64,000 nucleotides of DNA from Foetidibacter luteolus (GCF_009650435.1 NZ_VVIP01000038.1:71126-135125); one strand, 5' to 3'; positions 1-9,325 are shown, counted from the first letter of the stretch. Numbers and translations: made by a program. The notes: a model not told the origin generated them from the sequence alone.

Positions 1-53
1 CCAGAGAACAAATCTGAGCCGCCAACCAGCATGGCTATTCTTTTATGAGACAT
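1..53 (-). CDS. Possible 5' end of a gene running off the left edge
   Basis: Read on the minus strand, an ATG at 53 opens a frame with no stop up to the window edge; it begins MSHKRIAMLVGGSDLFS. It lies 88 bases beyond the stop of the Ycf48-like gene on the same strand, a plausible spacing for a following gene. Only 17 codons are visible, so neither coding status nor family can be judged. Confidence 0.3.
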   Translation of the reverse strand, partial: MSHKRIAMLVGGSDLFS

Positions 54-141
54 GCTTGATATGGATTTTGTATGTGCCGCTGCAAGCGACAGAATACCGT
101 TACGCAACTCAAAGTTCCGGAGGGCAAACCAACCCAGTCAT

Positions 142-1152
142 CTAAAAAACAAGCCTTCCAATTTTGGTATTTGCACCTGTAAAAAATATGGCATCGCTGT
201 TTTTCGCTTTACGTACCGCATGAAAACTTTCTCCGCTGATCTTTTTCCAGTTAATGCCGTTATCCTTACTTATGTCAACACCGTTTAATCCACAGGCTAT
301 AATATCTCCGGAAGAAATAAAAGCGACACCGGAATGGTAGCTGAATGGCGTTTTGGGCAGTGTGGCAAACCGTGGATTGGCAGCTTTGGTAAACTGGTCG
401 AAGAAAACGTAACAACTGTCGCTGCGGTCTTTTTTGCTGAAATCGCCCCCCACGATAGCGATGTTACGGTTAAACACGGCAATACCGTTGCCACCGGTGG
501 TTTCCCCGCCTTTCATAACAGGAATATTAAATGCCGTGGTATTGTAGAACAACCTTGAGTTAACGCCGCCCGTAATAACCAGGAAGTTGTTGCCCCGCAG
601 CAGGTGAATATTGCTGCCGCTGCTGGCAAAACAGGCTTCACCCGCATCTACAGCCGGACGTTTATCCATTGGGGCGGGCTGCCAGGTTTCGCCGCCATCG
701 TTGGTAAATGCAAGAAACAATTTTCCATTAATTGGGTCGCCTATCACTACGCCGCTCTGGTTGTCATAAAAGTCCATCGCATCCAGGAACATCCCTTTGG
801 TGGTATCGGCAAAAACCTGTTTCCAGTTTTGGCCGCCATCAGTTGTTTTCAGGATAACGGCAGGCTCCGCAATAGCCATGATAATGGCTGTTGTGGCACT
901 AAACGCTTCGATATCGCGAAAGTCTCTTTTTTCAAAACCGGGCACCGTTTTCCATTCCCATGTATGGCCACCATCTATAGAGCGGCCTACATTGCCATTA
1001 CTGCCACTTACCCATACCACATCGTCATCTACAGGGCTCAAGCCCCTTAAAGATGCACGGGAACCGTTGGATAAAACATCTACCCGCTGGGCAAAACAAA
1101 TGGTTGCAAAGATGGATAGTATAAGACACAGCAAAATTTTCATTCGTTTCAT
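142..1152 (-). CDS. Secreted Ycf48-like / Asp-box beta-propeller protein
   Basis: A 336-residue protein with a signal peptide (residues 1-21, ending CFAQ) followed by a repeat-rich propeller. Three Asp-box motifs are visible: SIDGGHTW (58-65), TTDGGQNW (103-110) and TNDGGETW (150-157). They match the pattern of sialidase/BNR repeats and of Ycf48/Hcf136-type photosystem assembly factors, whose non-photosynthetic homologues are common secreted proteins in Bacteroidota annotated as 'oxidoreductase' without proof. No catalytic residues can be assigned. A second ATG at 1143 gives MKILLCL and would serve equally well as start. It probably acts in the periplasm or outside the cell; substrate unknown. 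Confidence 0.8.
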   Translation of the reverse strand: MKRMKILLCLILSIFATICFAQRVDVLSNGSRASLRGLSPVDDDVVWVSGSNGNVGRSIDGGHTWEWKTVPGFEKRDFRDIEAFSATTAIIMAIAEPAVILKTTDGGQNWKQVFADTTKGMFLDAMDFYDNQSGVVIGDPINGKLFLAFTNDGGETWQPAPMDKRPAVDAGEACFASSGSNIHLLRGNNFLVITGGVNSRLFYNTTAFNIPVMKGGETTGGNGIAVFNRNIAIVGGDFSKKDRSDSCYVFFDQFTKAANPRFATLPKTPFSYHSGVAFISSGDIIACGLNGVDISKDNGINWKKISGESFHAVRKAKNSDAIFFTGANTKIGRLVF

Positions 1153-1298
1153 AAGTGCACTTTGTTAACCGTTTACAAGCCGGCGCAAACGGCATAGCAA
1201 TACTACGAAACTACAAGTTTTGCTGAGCCAGGAAGCCAGAAGTTTATCGCGGCCGGCAACTTTAGTCTTCGCTTAACTGTCGCCATAAAAAACCGGAC

Positions 1299-1355
1299 GT
1301 ACAAGTGAGTGACACAACGGAAGCTTCATGGTAGTTCCTGCTGCCGGGCCAATAA
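1299..1355 (+). repeat. Dispersed repeat A, GTGACAC variant (copy 1)
   Basis: GTACAAGTGAGTGACACAAC begins the copy and CTGCCGGGCCAATAAA ends it. It lies between the Ycf48-like gene start and the metZ-like gene end, and is followed directly by a copy of the short gatgt repeat (1359-1391). Confidence 0.75.
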
Positions 1356-1358
1356 ATA

Positions 1359-1391
1359 TGTACGATGTAAGATGTACAATGTGAGATGTAA
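1359..1391 (+). repeat. Short gatgt repeat (TACGATGTAAGATGTACAATGTGAGATG type)
   Basis: An imperfect tandem of a 9-10 base unit built on GATGT: tacgatgtaa, gatgtacaat, gtgagatgta. Related copies lie at 20664-20696, 20786-20825, 22095-22127, 31441-31456 and 43462-43493, on either strand and always between genes. Function unknown. Confidence 0.65.
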
Positions 1392-1414
1392 AATATCCTG
1401 CACCTCACAAGCCT

Positions 1415-2590
1415 CTATCCAAGCGCCTGAACAATATCCCTGATAACATCATCCACATGCTCCAGCCCTACAGAAACCCTTATAAGGCCGGGCGTAATAC
1501 CAACGGAGGCCCTTTCTGCGTCGCTGAGTTTGGAATGTGTAGTGCTGGCAGGGTGAGAAGCAATGCTGCGGCTGTCGCCCAGGTTGGCCGTCATGGAAAG
1601 CAGTTGCAGGCTGTCCAAAAATTTGCGTCCGGCTTCCAGTCCGCCTTTAATTTCAAAACAAACAATGCCACCACCTGCTGTCATTTGCTTTTTGGCAATA
1701 TTATACTGCGGATGGGTTGGTAGAAATGGATACTTTACCCATTCCACACCGGGGTGCTCTTCCAGCGCCTGCGCTACTTTTAAAGCGCTTTCGCAATGGC
1801 GCTGCATGCGCACATCCAGCGTTTCAAGGCTTTTGCTGAGTATCCAGGCGTTAAAGGCAGACAATGAGGGGCCGGTGTTGCGGCAGAAGAGATAAATTTC
1901 CCTTACCAGCTCTGCATTACCCACAATAACGCCACCCAGCACACGGCCCTGGCCATCAATCCACTTGGTGGCGGAGTGTACAGAAAGGTGTGCGCCAAAC
2001 TCAATCGGGCGCTGCAGCAATGGTGTTGCAAAGCAGTTATCTACGTTTAAAATAAGGTTGTGTTTTTTGGCAAACTGCCCGGCCCATTCAAGGTCAATAA
2101 TCTCCAACTGTGGGTTGGTGGGCGTTTCCAGGTAAACCATTTTGGTATTGGGCTTTACAGCGGCTTCCCAGGCAGCGTCATCGTTGGCTGGTACCAGCGT
2201 GCAGTCAATGCCATATTTAGGAAGATATTTGGTAACAATGGTGTAGGTGCTGCCAAAAACCGAGCTGCAGCAAATAAGGTGGTCGCCCTGCTTTAATAAA
2301 GCAAACATGGAAGAAAATACCGCCGCCATGCCGCTGGCTGTGGCAAAACCGGCTTCCGCACCTTCCAAGGCACACATTTTTTGTACAAACTCATCCACGT
2401 TAGGGTTGCTGAAGCGGCTGTAAATATTGTCATCGCTCTCCTCGGCAAACGCGGCACGCATGGCTTCGGCTTCATCAAACTTAAAACTGCTGGTAAGGTA
2501 CAAGGGTGTGGAATGTTCCATTTGCCAGGTTGACGGCGTTTGAATACGGACTGCCTGTGTGGCGGGGTGTAATTTCGCTTTATCTAACAT
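1415..2590 (-). CDS. metZ: O-succinylhomoserine sulfhydrylase-type PLP enzyme
   Basis: A Cys/Met-metabolism PLP-dependent (transsulfuration) enzyme of 391 residues from the chosen ATG. Motifs: YSRFSNPN near the N terminus (phosphate and substrate site), ATASGMAAV, LETPTNP, and SATKWIDGQGRVLGG with the lysine that binds PLP (K209). The WIDGQGR signature is usual in MetZ, which makes homocysteine from O-succinyl- or O-acetylhomoserine and sulfide; cystathionine gamma-synthase and methionine gamma-lyase are close relatives and cannot be excluded. An upstream ATG at 2629 adds 13 residues, but family members normally start where I placed it. No other methionine gene adjoins it; the OsmC gene ends 60 bases upstream on the same strand. 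Confidence 0.85.
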   Translation of the reverse strand: MLDKAKLHPATQAVRIQTPSTWQMEHSTPLYLTSSFKFDEAEAMRAAFAEESDDNIYSRFSNPNVDEFVQKMCALEGAEAGFATASGMAAVFSSMFALLKQGDHLICCSSVFGSTYTIVTKYLPKYGIDCTLVPANDDAAWEAAVKPNTKMVYLETPTNPQLEIIDLEWAGQFAKKHNLILNVDNCFATPLLQRPIEFGAHLSVHSATKWIDGQGRVLGGVIVGNAELVREIYLFCRNTGPSLSAFNAWILSKSLETLDVRMQRHCESALKVAQALEEHPGVEWVKYPFLPTHPQYNIAKKQMTAGGGIVCFEIKGGLEAGRKFLDSLQLLSMTANLGDSRSIASHPASTTHSKLSDAERASVGITPGLIRVSVGLEHVDDVIRDIVQALG

Positions 2591-2650
2591 AATTGCCTGC
2601 TTTAAATTCTCTAGTTTACTGTATTGCATTAAGTGCGGTCACGGCCTTCT

Positions 2651-3073
2651 TTATTCGTGTACAAATACCTGCCATTTCAGGCTGGCCCCCGCGGCTGTTA
2701 GTGTAGCGGATACAGAGCAATACTTATCTATTGAAAGTTCAACGGCACGCTTTGCTTTGTCTTCATCCACCTTGCCGTAAATATGAAACTCTATCTGTAT
2801 GTCTTTCCATAACGATGGCTCTTTGCCCTGCTCACGTTCGCCATTAACCACCATTTTGTAGTCCCTCACCTCCTGCCGTTGCTTTTTCAGTATGCTGATA
2901 ACGTCAATGGCACTGCAGCCTGCCAACCCCATTAATAGCATTTGCATGGGGCGAACGCCAAAATTCTTGCCGCCGCTGTCAGGGCTGGTATCCATTCTAA
3001 CGGTATGGCCGTTGGCATCGGTTGCTTCAAAACCAAAATCGTCCTGAACACGGGCTAACTCAATCTTAATCAT
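2651..3073 (-). CDS. OsmC/Ohr-family peroxiredoxin-like protein
   Basis: A 140-residue OsmC-family protein. The two family cysteines are present: GLAGCSAIDV (C53) and DKYCSVSATL (C119), the pair that reduces organic hydroperoxides in characterised members. The order beta-strand, helix with first Cys, helix with second Cys is typical, and the length matches the YhfA-like OsmC group. The ATG at 3073 is chosen because the frame upstream offers only a TTG at 3082. It probably contributes to peroxide or reactive-thiol defence in the cytosol. It lies just upstream of the metZ-like gene on the same strand, so cotranscription is possible. Confidence 0.85.
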   Translation of the reverse strand: MIKIELARVQDDFGFEATDANGHTVRMDTSPDSGGKNFGVRPMQMLLMGLAGCSAIDVISILKKQRQEVRDYKMVVNGEREQGKEPSLWKDIQIEFHIYGKVDEDKAKRAVELSIDKYCSVSATLTAAGASLKWQVFVHE

Positions 3074-3184
3074 TGCTATCAAATTATGGACGGCGAAATT
3101 ATTTCATTTTGCAATAACATGTGTTAGGAAGATGCGGGACATGAGGATATATGATGCGAGCCTGCCTGAATGGTACAAAGTTCC

Positions 3185-4645
3185 TCAGGTAGCTTTCCTG
3201 CGCACCATGCTCCAAAATTGTTCATGCCAGTGCACCAGGTTGCCTATCAAAAAATTTTCTTTCAGGTTGTTCTTTATGCTGCTGCGCATAATGCGTACCA
3301 CCACATCTTTTTCAACCTCGCCGGCTTCTTTTACCTGCATTAATAATTGCATGGCGCCAAGGGCCAGTACCGCGCCGATTAAAAACAAAAAATTCCATTC
3401 GTGCAAAGAGATAAGGTGCAGCACTTTCTCCATCCTCGGCCCTTCGTAATAGGCGTTTACCACCAGGTGGCGCTTTTCAAAAAAGTCGGCCATATAACCG
3501 CCAATTAACGGGGCAACGGAAGAAAAGAAGGCGGTAATGATATTTTTGGCAGACAGATAAACAATCGCTTCGTTACGGGGGGCCAGCTTAAGCCCGATAT
3601 TGGTAAGCGAAAGATTAATGCCCGCATTGGATATACCCATAAAAATATGAATGATAACCAGCAGTATAATGTTGGCATACATGCGGGTATAAATACCTAC
3701 AAAACACCAGGCAATAATGCACAGTATATACAGCGGGGCGCCAATGGCTATAATAGTTTTGTTGCTGTACCTGTCAGCAAAAATGCCCCAGATGCGAACG
3801 GTAAAAATATTGCTTAGCTGGCTGATGATGGTAAGCCCTATAACATAAGACAGCGACAGTCCAATGTTCTTCATCATATATACCGTAAAAAACGGAATAG
3901 CTATATTAAGCGCAAACACCCAGGCGCTGTTAAACAGCAGCAACCTGCGGAAGTTGCCATCTTTAAGGGGCTTTTTCAACAGGGTAAAAATGTTCTCGTT
4001 CAGCATCTGGCTTTGCGGTTCGGGCGTTCTTGACAAAAACAAAACCCCCGTAATTCCAATAAGCCCGCCGGCAATATACATCCACGAATAAGTGGTAGCC
4101 AGCCTCGCCGGAAAATGGTCTTTTACATAGTCCACAAACAGGGCCAGCACAATGCTTAATACCACGTTTACGGTTTGCATATAGCTGTTGCGTTTGGCAA
4201 AAAAAGTACCAAGGCTGTTTTCTGGTACCAGGTCTTTCATCCAGGCATTCCAGCTTGGGCCAGCCACTGAACCAAAAAAATAAAAGAAAAAGAGGAAAAT
4301 TATCAACAGGTTGATAGATGCCGAGTTATTAAACAACACCATTGCCCCAACAATAACCAGCGGTATACGTGCCAGTAAAGAACAAAATACACTTACTGCG
4401 CGGCGGTTATTGTACCGTTTAACCAGCCAGATAGACAGCAACTGGAATATATTGGTAAACGTGGGCAGCGAGGCCAGCAAGCCTATCTGAAAGTTGGAAG
4501 CGCCCAGCAACAGGCCAAAAGAAACCAGGAAAGCGCCGCCAATCAATGCGTTCATGGCTTCGGAAGCCAGCCCATCGGTTATTACCAGTTTTAAGCCGGT
4601 TTGCACATCCTGCTCCGTTAAAATTTTCTGTGGCCTTAAATTCAT
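3185..4645 (-). CDS. Major facilitator superfamily transporter
   Basis: A polytopic membrane protein of 486 residues with about twelve hydrophobic spans and a short cytoplasmic head (MNLRPQKILTEQDVQ). Features such as ALIGGAFLVSFGLLLGAS in the first span, a long central loop around residues 215-235 and WGIFADRYSNK before a later span fit the MFS fold. The substrate cannot be predicted. The ATG at 4645 is preferred over 4744: the extra 33 residues are not MFS-like and the region is low in coding character. It is divergent from the PKD/CHU_C gene and its 3' end lies 111 bases from the osmC start. Confidence 0.8.
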   Translation of the reverse strand: MNLRPQKILTEQDVQTGLKLVITDGLASEAMNALIGGAFLVSFGLLLGASNFQIGLLASLPTFTNIFQLLSIWLVKRYNNRRAVSVFCSLLARIPLVIVGAMVLFNNSASINLLIIFLFFFYFFGSVAGPSWNAWMKDLVPENSLGTFFAKRNSYMQTVNVVLSIVLALFVDYVKDHFPARLATTYSWMYIAGGLIGITGVLFLSRTPEPQSQMLNENIFTLLKKPLKDGNFRRLLLFNSAWVFALNIAIPFFTVYMMKNIGLSLSYVIGLTIISQLSNIFTVRIWGIFADRYSNKTIIAIGAPLYILCIIAWCFVGIYTRMYANIILLVIIHIFMGISNAGINLSLTNIGLKLAPRNEAIVYLSAKNIITAFFSSVAPLIGGYMADFFEKRHLVVNAYYEGPRMEKVLHLISLHEWNFLFLIGAVLALGAMQLLMQVKEAGEVEKDVVVRIMRSSIKNNLKENFLIGNLVHWHEQFWSMVRRKAT

Positions 4646-4768
4646 ACACCGGGTTTTAATTGTTTTTGGCGCAAGCGTTAGCCCATCAATTTCAATGATT
4701 GTACCAAAGCTGGCCTGCCTGTAAAAACAGGCGCCCCCCGGCATTTATTTTTGGTGACGGGCATATGG

Positions 4769-4840
4769 TTTTTCATGGCGACCAGGTTGCGTCGCACTAC
4801 GTTCATCGTTCGGTTCTTTGTGGTGCTGTTCAGGCCCATA
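4769..4840 (-). repeat. Dispersed repeat B (copy 2)
   Basis: TTTTTCATGGCGACCAGG, then TTGCGTCGCA (4787-4796), then GTTCATCGTTCGGTTC, ending near CAGGCCCATA. It shares the TGCGTCGCA dyad with repeat A but has different flanks. It lies in the divergent gap between the MFS and PKD genes. Confidence 0.7.
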
Positions 4841-4934
4841 TAGATAAAATACCAGCCCCGCCGGAAAAATTTCCCGGCAGCCGGGGCTTAAAAAAAGCGG
4901 CTAAACTTTAAGCACGTGGTGTAACGTAAATAAT

Positions 4935-4942
4935 TATTTTTG
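4935..4942 (+). promoter_or_regulatory. Candidate Bacteroidota -7 box (TAnnTTTG)
   Basis: TATTTTTG matches the Bacteroidota sigma-ABfr -7 consensus TAnnTTTG and lies 39 bases before the PKD/CHU_C start codon. No clear TTG is seen at the expected -33 distance, so this is a weak call. Confidence 0.35.
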
Positions 4943-4981
4943 GCACTTAAACAACGCTAAACTCATCAACCTTACACCCCG

Positions 4982-7693
4982 ATGAAACAATTCGTGCTGC
5001 TGGTATCCTTACTGCTTATTTCAGGTATCTGTGCCTGTTATGGCCAGGATTGTCCCCCCAACCTTGATTTTGAAAATGGAGATTTTTCGCATTGGGAATG
5101 CCTTAGGGGTATTACTTACGCGGATGGCGATGGAAAAAATATTATTGAACTAACAGATACAGGTGTTATCAGCGGCCGCCACGAAATACTAACGATGGAC
5201 TCCGCTTCATCCAAAGACCCTTACGGCAACTTTCCCAAGCTGTGCCCTTACGGCGGCAAGTACTCGGTTAAACTGGGCAACGATAATACCGGCGCCGAGG
5301 CAGAGGGCTTAAGATATACGTTTACGGTGCCTTCTACTGTAGACACTTTTACCTTCACCTATTTTTATGCCGTAGTTTTCCAGGACCCCAACCACTCCTC
5401 TTTTGAGCAGCCCCGTTTTTTTGTAACGGCTTATGATGTAGCCACAAACGAGGTAATTAACTGTGCCTCTTTTACCTATATTTCCAATGGCACATTGCCG
5501 GGTTTTGAAAAATCGCTGGTTAGCGGAGATGTGTTGTTTAAAAATTGGTCGCCGGTATCGCTGCAATTCGCCGGGCTGCAGGGGCGTACCGTAGCCCTGG
5601 AATTTAAAACTGCCGATTGCACGCTCGGCGGGCACTTTGGGTACGCCTATGTGGATGTTGCCAGCGGATGTACCAATATACTGGCAACGGCGCCGTATTG
5701 CGCCGAAACCAATTCATTGTTGCTGAATGCGCCTTATGGCTTTCAAACCTACACCTGGTACAACCAGGATTTCAGCAAAGTGATAGGCAATCATCAGTCC
5801 ATCACATTATCGCCGCCACCTGCTGTTACAGGTTCTTTTTACGTGGATGTAATTCCCTACCCCGGTTATGGATGCAGGGATACCTTCCAGGCAACGGTAC
5901 TGCCCCTGCCGGTTCCACCGCCACCGGAAGCAAAGCCCGCTTATACCTATTGCCAGTTTACCGGCACACAGCAAGTGGAAGCAACAGCACTGCCCGGTAA
6001 CGAGTTGTTATGGTATACGGCGGATACACTTTCCCAACCGGCCTTTATTGCACCGCAACCATCGTCTTCGGCCGTAGATACTTTTGTATACTATGTTTCT
6101 CAAAAAGTGCTGTTTGGTTGCGAAAGTTTTCGCAAAAAAGTTACGGTAGCCATAGACCGTACCCCGGTAACGTCTTTTGTGATCAATAGCAATTCGCGGC
6201 AATGCCAGAACGGCAACCAGTTTGCTTTTTCCAGCACATCCACTAACCTAACTAACAGCGTATTCACCTGGATATTGGGCAACAAAGACACCATATCATC
6301 CGCGAAGGACAGTGTTATCAGTTACAGTTATAAAGACCATGGGAATTATTATGTTAAACTAAGGGTTACCAATTCAGAAACCTGCAGTGATGAAATGGCT
6401 TTGCCCGTTACGGTGGTGCCTAAACCTATTGCCAGTTTTACGCATCCCCCGGTTATCTGCGAGCAGCAAACCCTGGTTAATATCTTAAATACATCCCAGG
6501 TGCCGGACTGGTTGGCTAATATTAATAAGTGGTGGTGGCGCATTAACAACACAGAAGAACATACGGAGCACCCGGTTTCGTTTACACCCGGTGCACCGGG
6601 GAGCATACAAATAGAACAGGTGGTAACCACAGAAGAAGGCTGCCGCTCTGATACCAACCGTTTACTGCTTCCTATCTATCACCGTCCGCAGGCTGCTTTT
6701 ACATTTAGCCAGCCTTTGTGTAATAACGAAATTATACGCTTTACCGATGCCTCTTTTTTACCACAAGGCGCAACAGGGCAATCAGTATCCAAATGGCATT
6801 GGCAGTTTGCCAACCCCGCCACCTCTCAGGCCCAGCACCCCGCTGTTAATTTAGTAGCAGGCCTGCAAACAGTAAGCCTGGTGGCCGAGAGCAATTATGG
6901 CTGCATGAGCATACAGGCAGACTCCCTGTTGTTGGTACACCCTAAACCGCATATTGCTTTATCCATTAATGATTCCTGTATTAAGCGTTACATACATTAC
7001 AAGGCAACAGACCTCTCAAACTCAGTAAATAAGTGGTATTGGGATTTTGGTAATGGTTTTAACACCGGCGATACGCTGATTACCAGGATATACAGCAAAG
7101 AAGGCAACAGGCCTTTAACGCTAATGGCAGAAACCATCCACCATTGCAAAGACACTATTGTAAGGCCGTTTGTTATTTACGACAATAAGGCTTTTGCCGG
7201 TAAAGATACGGTTGCCGCCTGGGACCAACCCGTGCAGCTAAATGCCAATGGCGGCCCGCATAACCAATACACATGGACACCAGCCCTTGGCCTTGACAAC
7301 CCTTTTAGCGAAACGCCCGTTGCCACGCTTGACCATGACCAATGGTATCAGTTGGATGCCCTTACAGACAAAGGCTGCGATGCACACAGCAAAATTTTTA
7401 TTAAGCGCTACGATGGCCCTGAACTGTATGTACCTACCGGCTTTACGCCCAATGGAGATGGCCGCAATGATGTACTGAAGGTAATACCCGCAGGCACATT
7501 GCGATTTGACTTCTTTGCCGTTTTTAACCGGGCGGGGCAACGCTTGTTTTATACAAAAGATTACCACAAAGGATGGGATGGCTACATCAATGGTAACCCG
7601 GCGCCTGCGGAAACATATATTGCCTATGCTGTTGCCACAGATTATAAGGGAAAACCGCTGGTAAAAAAAGTGCCCGTTGTTTTAATACGATAA
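4982..7693 (+). CDS. Secreted PKD-repeat protein with CHU_C (type IX secretion) C terminus
   Basis: A 903-residue exported protein. Residues 1-22 form a signal peptide (ending CYGQ). Residues 25-220 form a cysteine-containing beta-rich region that I cannot assign. Several Ig/PKD-like modules follow from about 225 to 740; good PKD marks are FTWILGNKD, WHWQFANP and KWYWDFGNG. The last ~85 residues begin LYVPTGFTPNGDGRND and end with KKVPVVLIR, the gliding-motility-associated C-terminal domain that directs type IX secretion (type B sorting). The protein is therefore expected on the cell surface or outside, probably as an adhesin or matrix protein. No enzyme domain is visible. It is transcribed alone and converges on the PliI-like gene. 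Confidence 0.88.
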   Translation: MKQFVLLVSLLLISGICACYGQDCPPNLDFENGDFSHWECLRGITYADGDGKNIIELTDTGVISGRHEILTMDSASSKDPYGNFPKLCPYGGKYSVKLGNDNTGAEAEGLRYTFTVPSTVDTFTFTYFYAVVFQDPNHSSFEQPRFFVTAYDVATNEVINCASFTYISNGTLPGFEKSLVSGDVLFKNWSPVSLQFAGLQGRTVALEFKTADCTLGGHFGYAYVDVASGCTNILATAPYCAETNSLLLNAPYGFQTYTWYNQDFSKVIGNHQSITLSPPPAVTGSFYVDVIPYPGYGCRDTFQATVLPLPVPPPPEAKPAYTYCQFTGTQQVEATALPGNELLWYTADTLSQPAFIAPQPSSSAVDTFVYYVSQKVLFGCESFRKKVTVAIDRTPVTSFVINSNSRQCQNGNQFAFSSTSTNLTNSVFTWILGNKDTISSAKDSVISYSYKDHGNYYVKLRVTNSETCSDEMALPVTVVPKPIASFTHPPVICEQQTLVNILNTSQVPDWLANINKWWWRINNTEEHTEHPVSFTPGAPGSIQIEQVVTTEEGCRSDTNRLLLPIYHRPQAAFTFSQPLCNNEIIRFTDASFLPQGATGQSVSKWHWQFANPATSQAQHPAVNLVAGLQTVSLVAESNYGCMSIQADSLLLVHPKPHIALSINDSCIKRYIHYKATDLSNSVNKWYWDFGNGFNTGDTLITRIYSKEGNRPLTLMAETIHHCKDTIVRPFVIYDNKAFAGKDTVAAWDQPVQLNANGGPHNQYTWTPALGLDNPFSETPVATLDHDQWYQLDALTDKGCDAHSKIFIKRYDGPELYVPTGFTPNGDGRNDVLKVIPAGTLRFDFFAVFNRAGQRLFYTKDYHKGWDGYINGNPAPAETYIAYAVATDYKGKPLVKKVPVVLIR

Positions 7694-7766
7694 TGACAAC
7701 TGTATTCGCCATAAACCTTTGCGGACATGGCCGGGTGTTACATAGTGGCGAATAGAATTACCGGAC

Positions 7767-7827
7767 GTAAAAGAGTGCGACGCAACGGAAGTCTGATAGT
7801 AGCCATGCTGCCGGGTCCATAAAAAAA
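7767..7827 (+). repeat. Dispersed repeat A, GCGACGC variant (copy 3)
   Basis: AAGAGTGCGACGCAACGG (core at 7776-7782), ending CTGCCGGGTCCATAAAAAA. It is paired head-to-head with copy 4 in the convergent gap between the PKD and PliI-like genes; transcription from either side would place a long inverted repeat at both mRNA 3' ends. Confidence 0.75.
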
Positions 7828-7854
7828 CAACGGCGTAGCCGTTATAGGGTAAAA

Positions 7855-7915
7855 ATTTTTATAGGCCAAACAGTAGAAACCAACAGGAGGCTTTCGTTGC
7901 GTCGCACTCTTGTAC
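7855..7915 (-). repeat. Dispersed repeat A, GCGACGC variant (copy 4, inverted)
   Basis: Read on the plus strand it runs TTTTTATAGGCCAAACAG to CGTTGCGTCGCACTCTTGTAC, the reverse complement layout of copy 3, 28 bases away. Confidence 0.75.
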
Positions 7916-7966
7916 AGTTGAATCGCTATGCAGCTTTTCCCGCAGGGTAGAGAAGAGATAAAGCCC

Positions 7967-8551
7967 TTACTGCTTTGCTTCGTAGCTGCGCAATATTTTA
8001 AATTTTAGCTGGCCATTTTCATCACTCACTATATTATACTGTATTCCGCGGGTAACGCCGGTAGGTTTAATATTGGCTGTATCGGATGTGTTGAATACCG
8101 GAAAGCGCCTTATCAGCATGCCTTCCAGAAGCATAAAATGGTCTTGCCCCCGGTAGCCTTCTTTTAGTTTCTGGTCATCCAGTATATCAGGAAAATAGAT
8201 GGGCCGCATACCCTGGTTTTTTTCTGAAGTTATGGCCAGCACGGTTCCATAGGCGCCACCTTCACCACTGTACACATACAGCAGCAGTTCGGGAAAACCA
8301 TCAGCATTAAGATCATCAACTTCAGTTTTATTTACCCGGCCCCTTACAGGTATGGTAACATCCCTTACCGTATTTTCAAACCCAACCGGCTTAATGCTAA
8401 CATCATTTTTGTCAGCATTTTTATTATTGCAAAACACTTTATAGCCCGTTTTTCCCAACGTTACGGTAGTATCAACACGCCTTCCCTGCGCACAAAGCGC
8501 CGCCACTGCACAACTTAAACTCAATACAAGGCATAATTTTTTTACCAACAT
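7967..8551 (-). CDS. Small secreted protein, PliI-like (lysozyme-inhibitor fold?)
   Basis: A 194-residue protein with a signal peptide (residues 1-21, ending ALCA). The middle carries VDDLNADGFPELLLYVYS followed by GAYGTVLAIT and MRPIYFPDI, which resembles the core of PliI-type periplasmic inhibitors of invertebrate lysozyme and also FG-GAP-like Asp-rich loops. I recognise this only as a pattern. If correct, the protein would sit in the periplasm and bind lysozyme; otherwise it is an uncharacterised exported protein. It is monocistronic and convergent with the PKD/CHU_C gene. Confidence 0.65.
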   Translation of the reverse strand: MLVKKLCLVLSLSCAVAALCAQGRRVDTTVTLGKTGYKVFCNNKNADKNDVSIKPVGFENTVRDVTIPVRGRVNKTEVDDLNADGFPELLLYVYSGEGGAYGTVLAITSEKNQGMRPIYFPDILDDQKLKEGYRGQDHFMLLEGMLIRRFPVFNTSDTANIKPTGVTRGIQYNIVSDENGQLKFKILRSYEAKQ

Positions 8552-8642
8552 ATCTAAATAATTTAAACAGCATTAAGGGGCTTAAGATATAGAATATTTG
8601 CTAAAAGGTTGTTGTTTATCAAAACCAGGATGTATTTCCGGA

Positions 8643-8682
8643 AAACAAAAGCCCTTTGCCGCAGTAAAAACGGCAAAGGGCT
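8643..8682 (-). terminator. Intrinsic terminator after the FAH-family gene
   Basis: A 12-bp stem AGCCCTTTGCCG (8650-8661) / CGGCAAAGGGCT (8671-8682) with a 9-base loop. On the minus strand it is followed by TTTTGTTTTC. It lies 31 bases past the FAH-family stop and closes the prs-rplY-pth-FAH run. Confidence 0.85.
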
Positions 8683-8713
8683 ATAAATTTATACCAATGC
8701 TGATGCAGGTAAT

Positions 8714-9325
8714 CTATTTTACTTCTACTTCAAACATCTCTTTGTCTTCCACAAACCCTTTCAACACATCTCCAACCACACACTCACCTACCCCTGCAGG
8801 CGTGCCGGTAAAAACAAGGTCGCCAATGTTAAGGGAAAAGTATTGGGAGATATGTGCGATAATTTTATCAAAAGAAAAGATCATTTCTTTACTGTTACCT
8901 TTTTGAACTGTTTCGCCATTAAGTGAAAGCGAAAATTGTACTGGTTTTTTCAGCAGTTCCGGTGTAAGGTCAATCCAGGAGCCGATAACCGTGGAATTAT
9001 CCCAGGCTTTGGCTTTTTCCCATGGAAGCCCTTTCTTTTTAAGCTCATTCTGAACATCCCTGGCAGTAAAATCAATACCCGCTGTAATGGCATTGTAATA
9101 CTTATTGGCATGGTGCGGCTGAATGTACTTTCCGTTCTTTGAAATGCGGAGTACAAGTTCTACCTCGTAATTAAGCTCATTTGAAAATTCAGGATAATAA
9201 AAAGGCGTATTGGATTGTAGTAAAGCGCTTTTAGGCTTAATGAAAATAACCGGTTCTTCCGGTATCTCATTCTTTAGTTCTTTAGCATGTTCAATGTAGT
9301 TACGGCCAACACAGAAAATCTTCAT
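8714..9325 (-). CDS. Fumarylacetoacetate hydrolase family protein
   Basis: A 203-residue member of the FAH superfamily in its short FAHD1-like form. The start KIFCVGRNYIEHAKEL, the metal-binding run NYEVELVL (E54, E56) and GIDFTARDVQ (D85), and FTGTPAGVG near the end are standard. Characterised relatives are acylpyruvate hydrolases or oxaloacetate decarboxylases that bind Mg/Mn through these acids; substrate here is not resolved. Last gene of the minus-strand run with pth, 128 bases downstream of it, and followed by a strong terminator. Confidence 0.88.
   Translation of the reverse strand: MKIFCVGRNYIEHAKELKNEIPEEPVIFIKPKSALLQSNTPFYYPEFSNELNYEVELVLRISKNGKYIQPHHANKYYNAITAGIDFTARDVQNELKKKGLPWEKAKAWDNSTVIGSWIDLTPELLKKPVQFSLSLNGETVQKGNSKEMIFSFDKIIAHISQYFSLNIGDLVFTGTPAGVGECVVGDVLKGFVEDKEMFEVEVK

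Noticed and set aside
53..288. Plus-strand frame opposite the Ycf48-like gene and the left-edge gene
   Set aside because: Overlaps a better-supported minus-strand gene and shows no domain.
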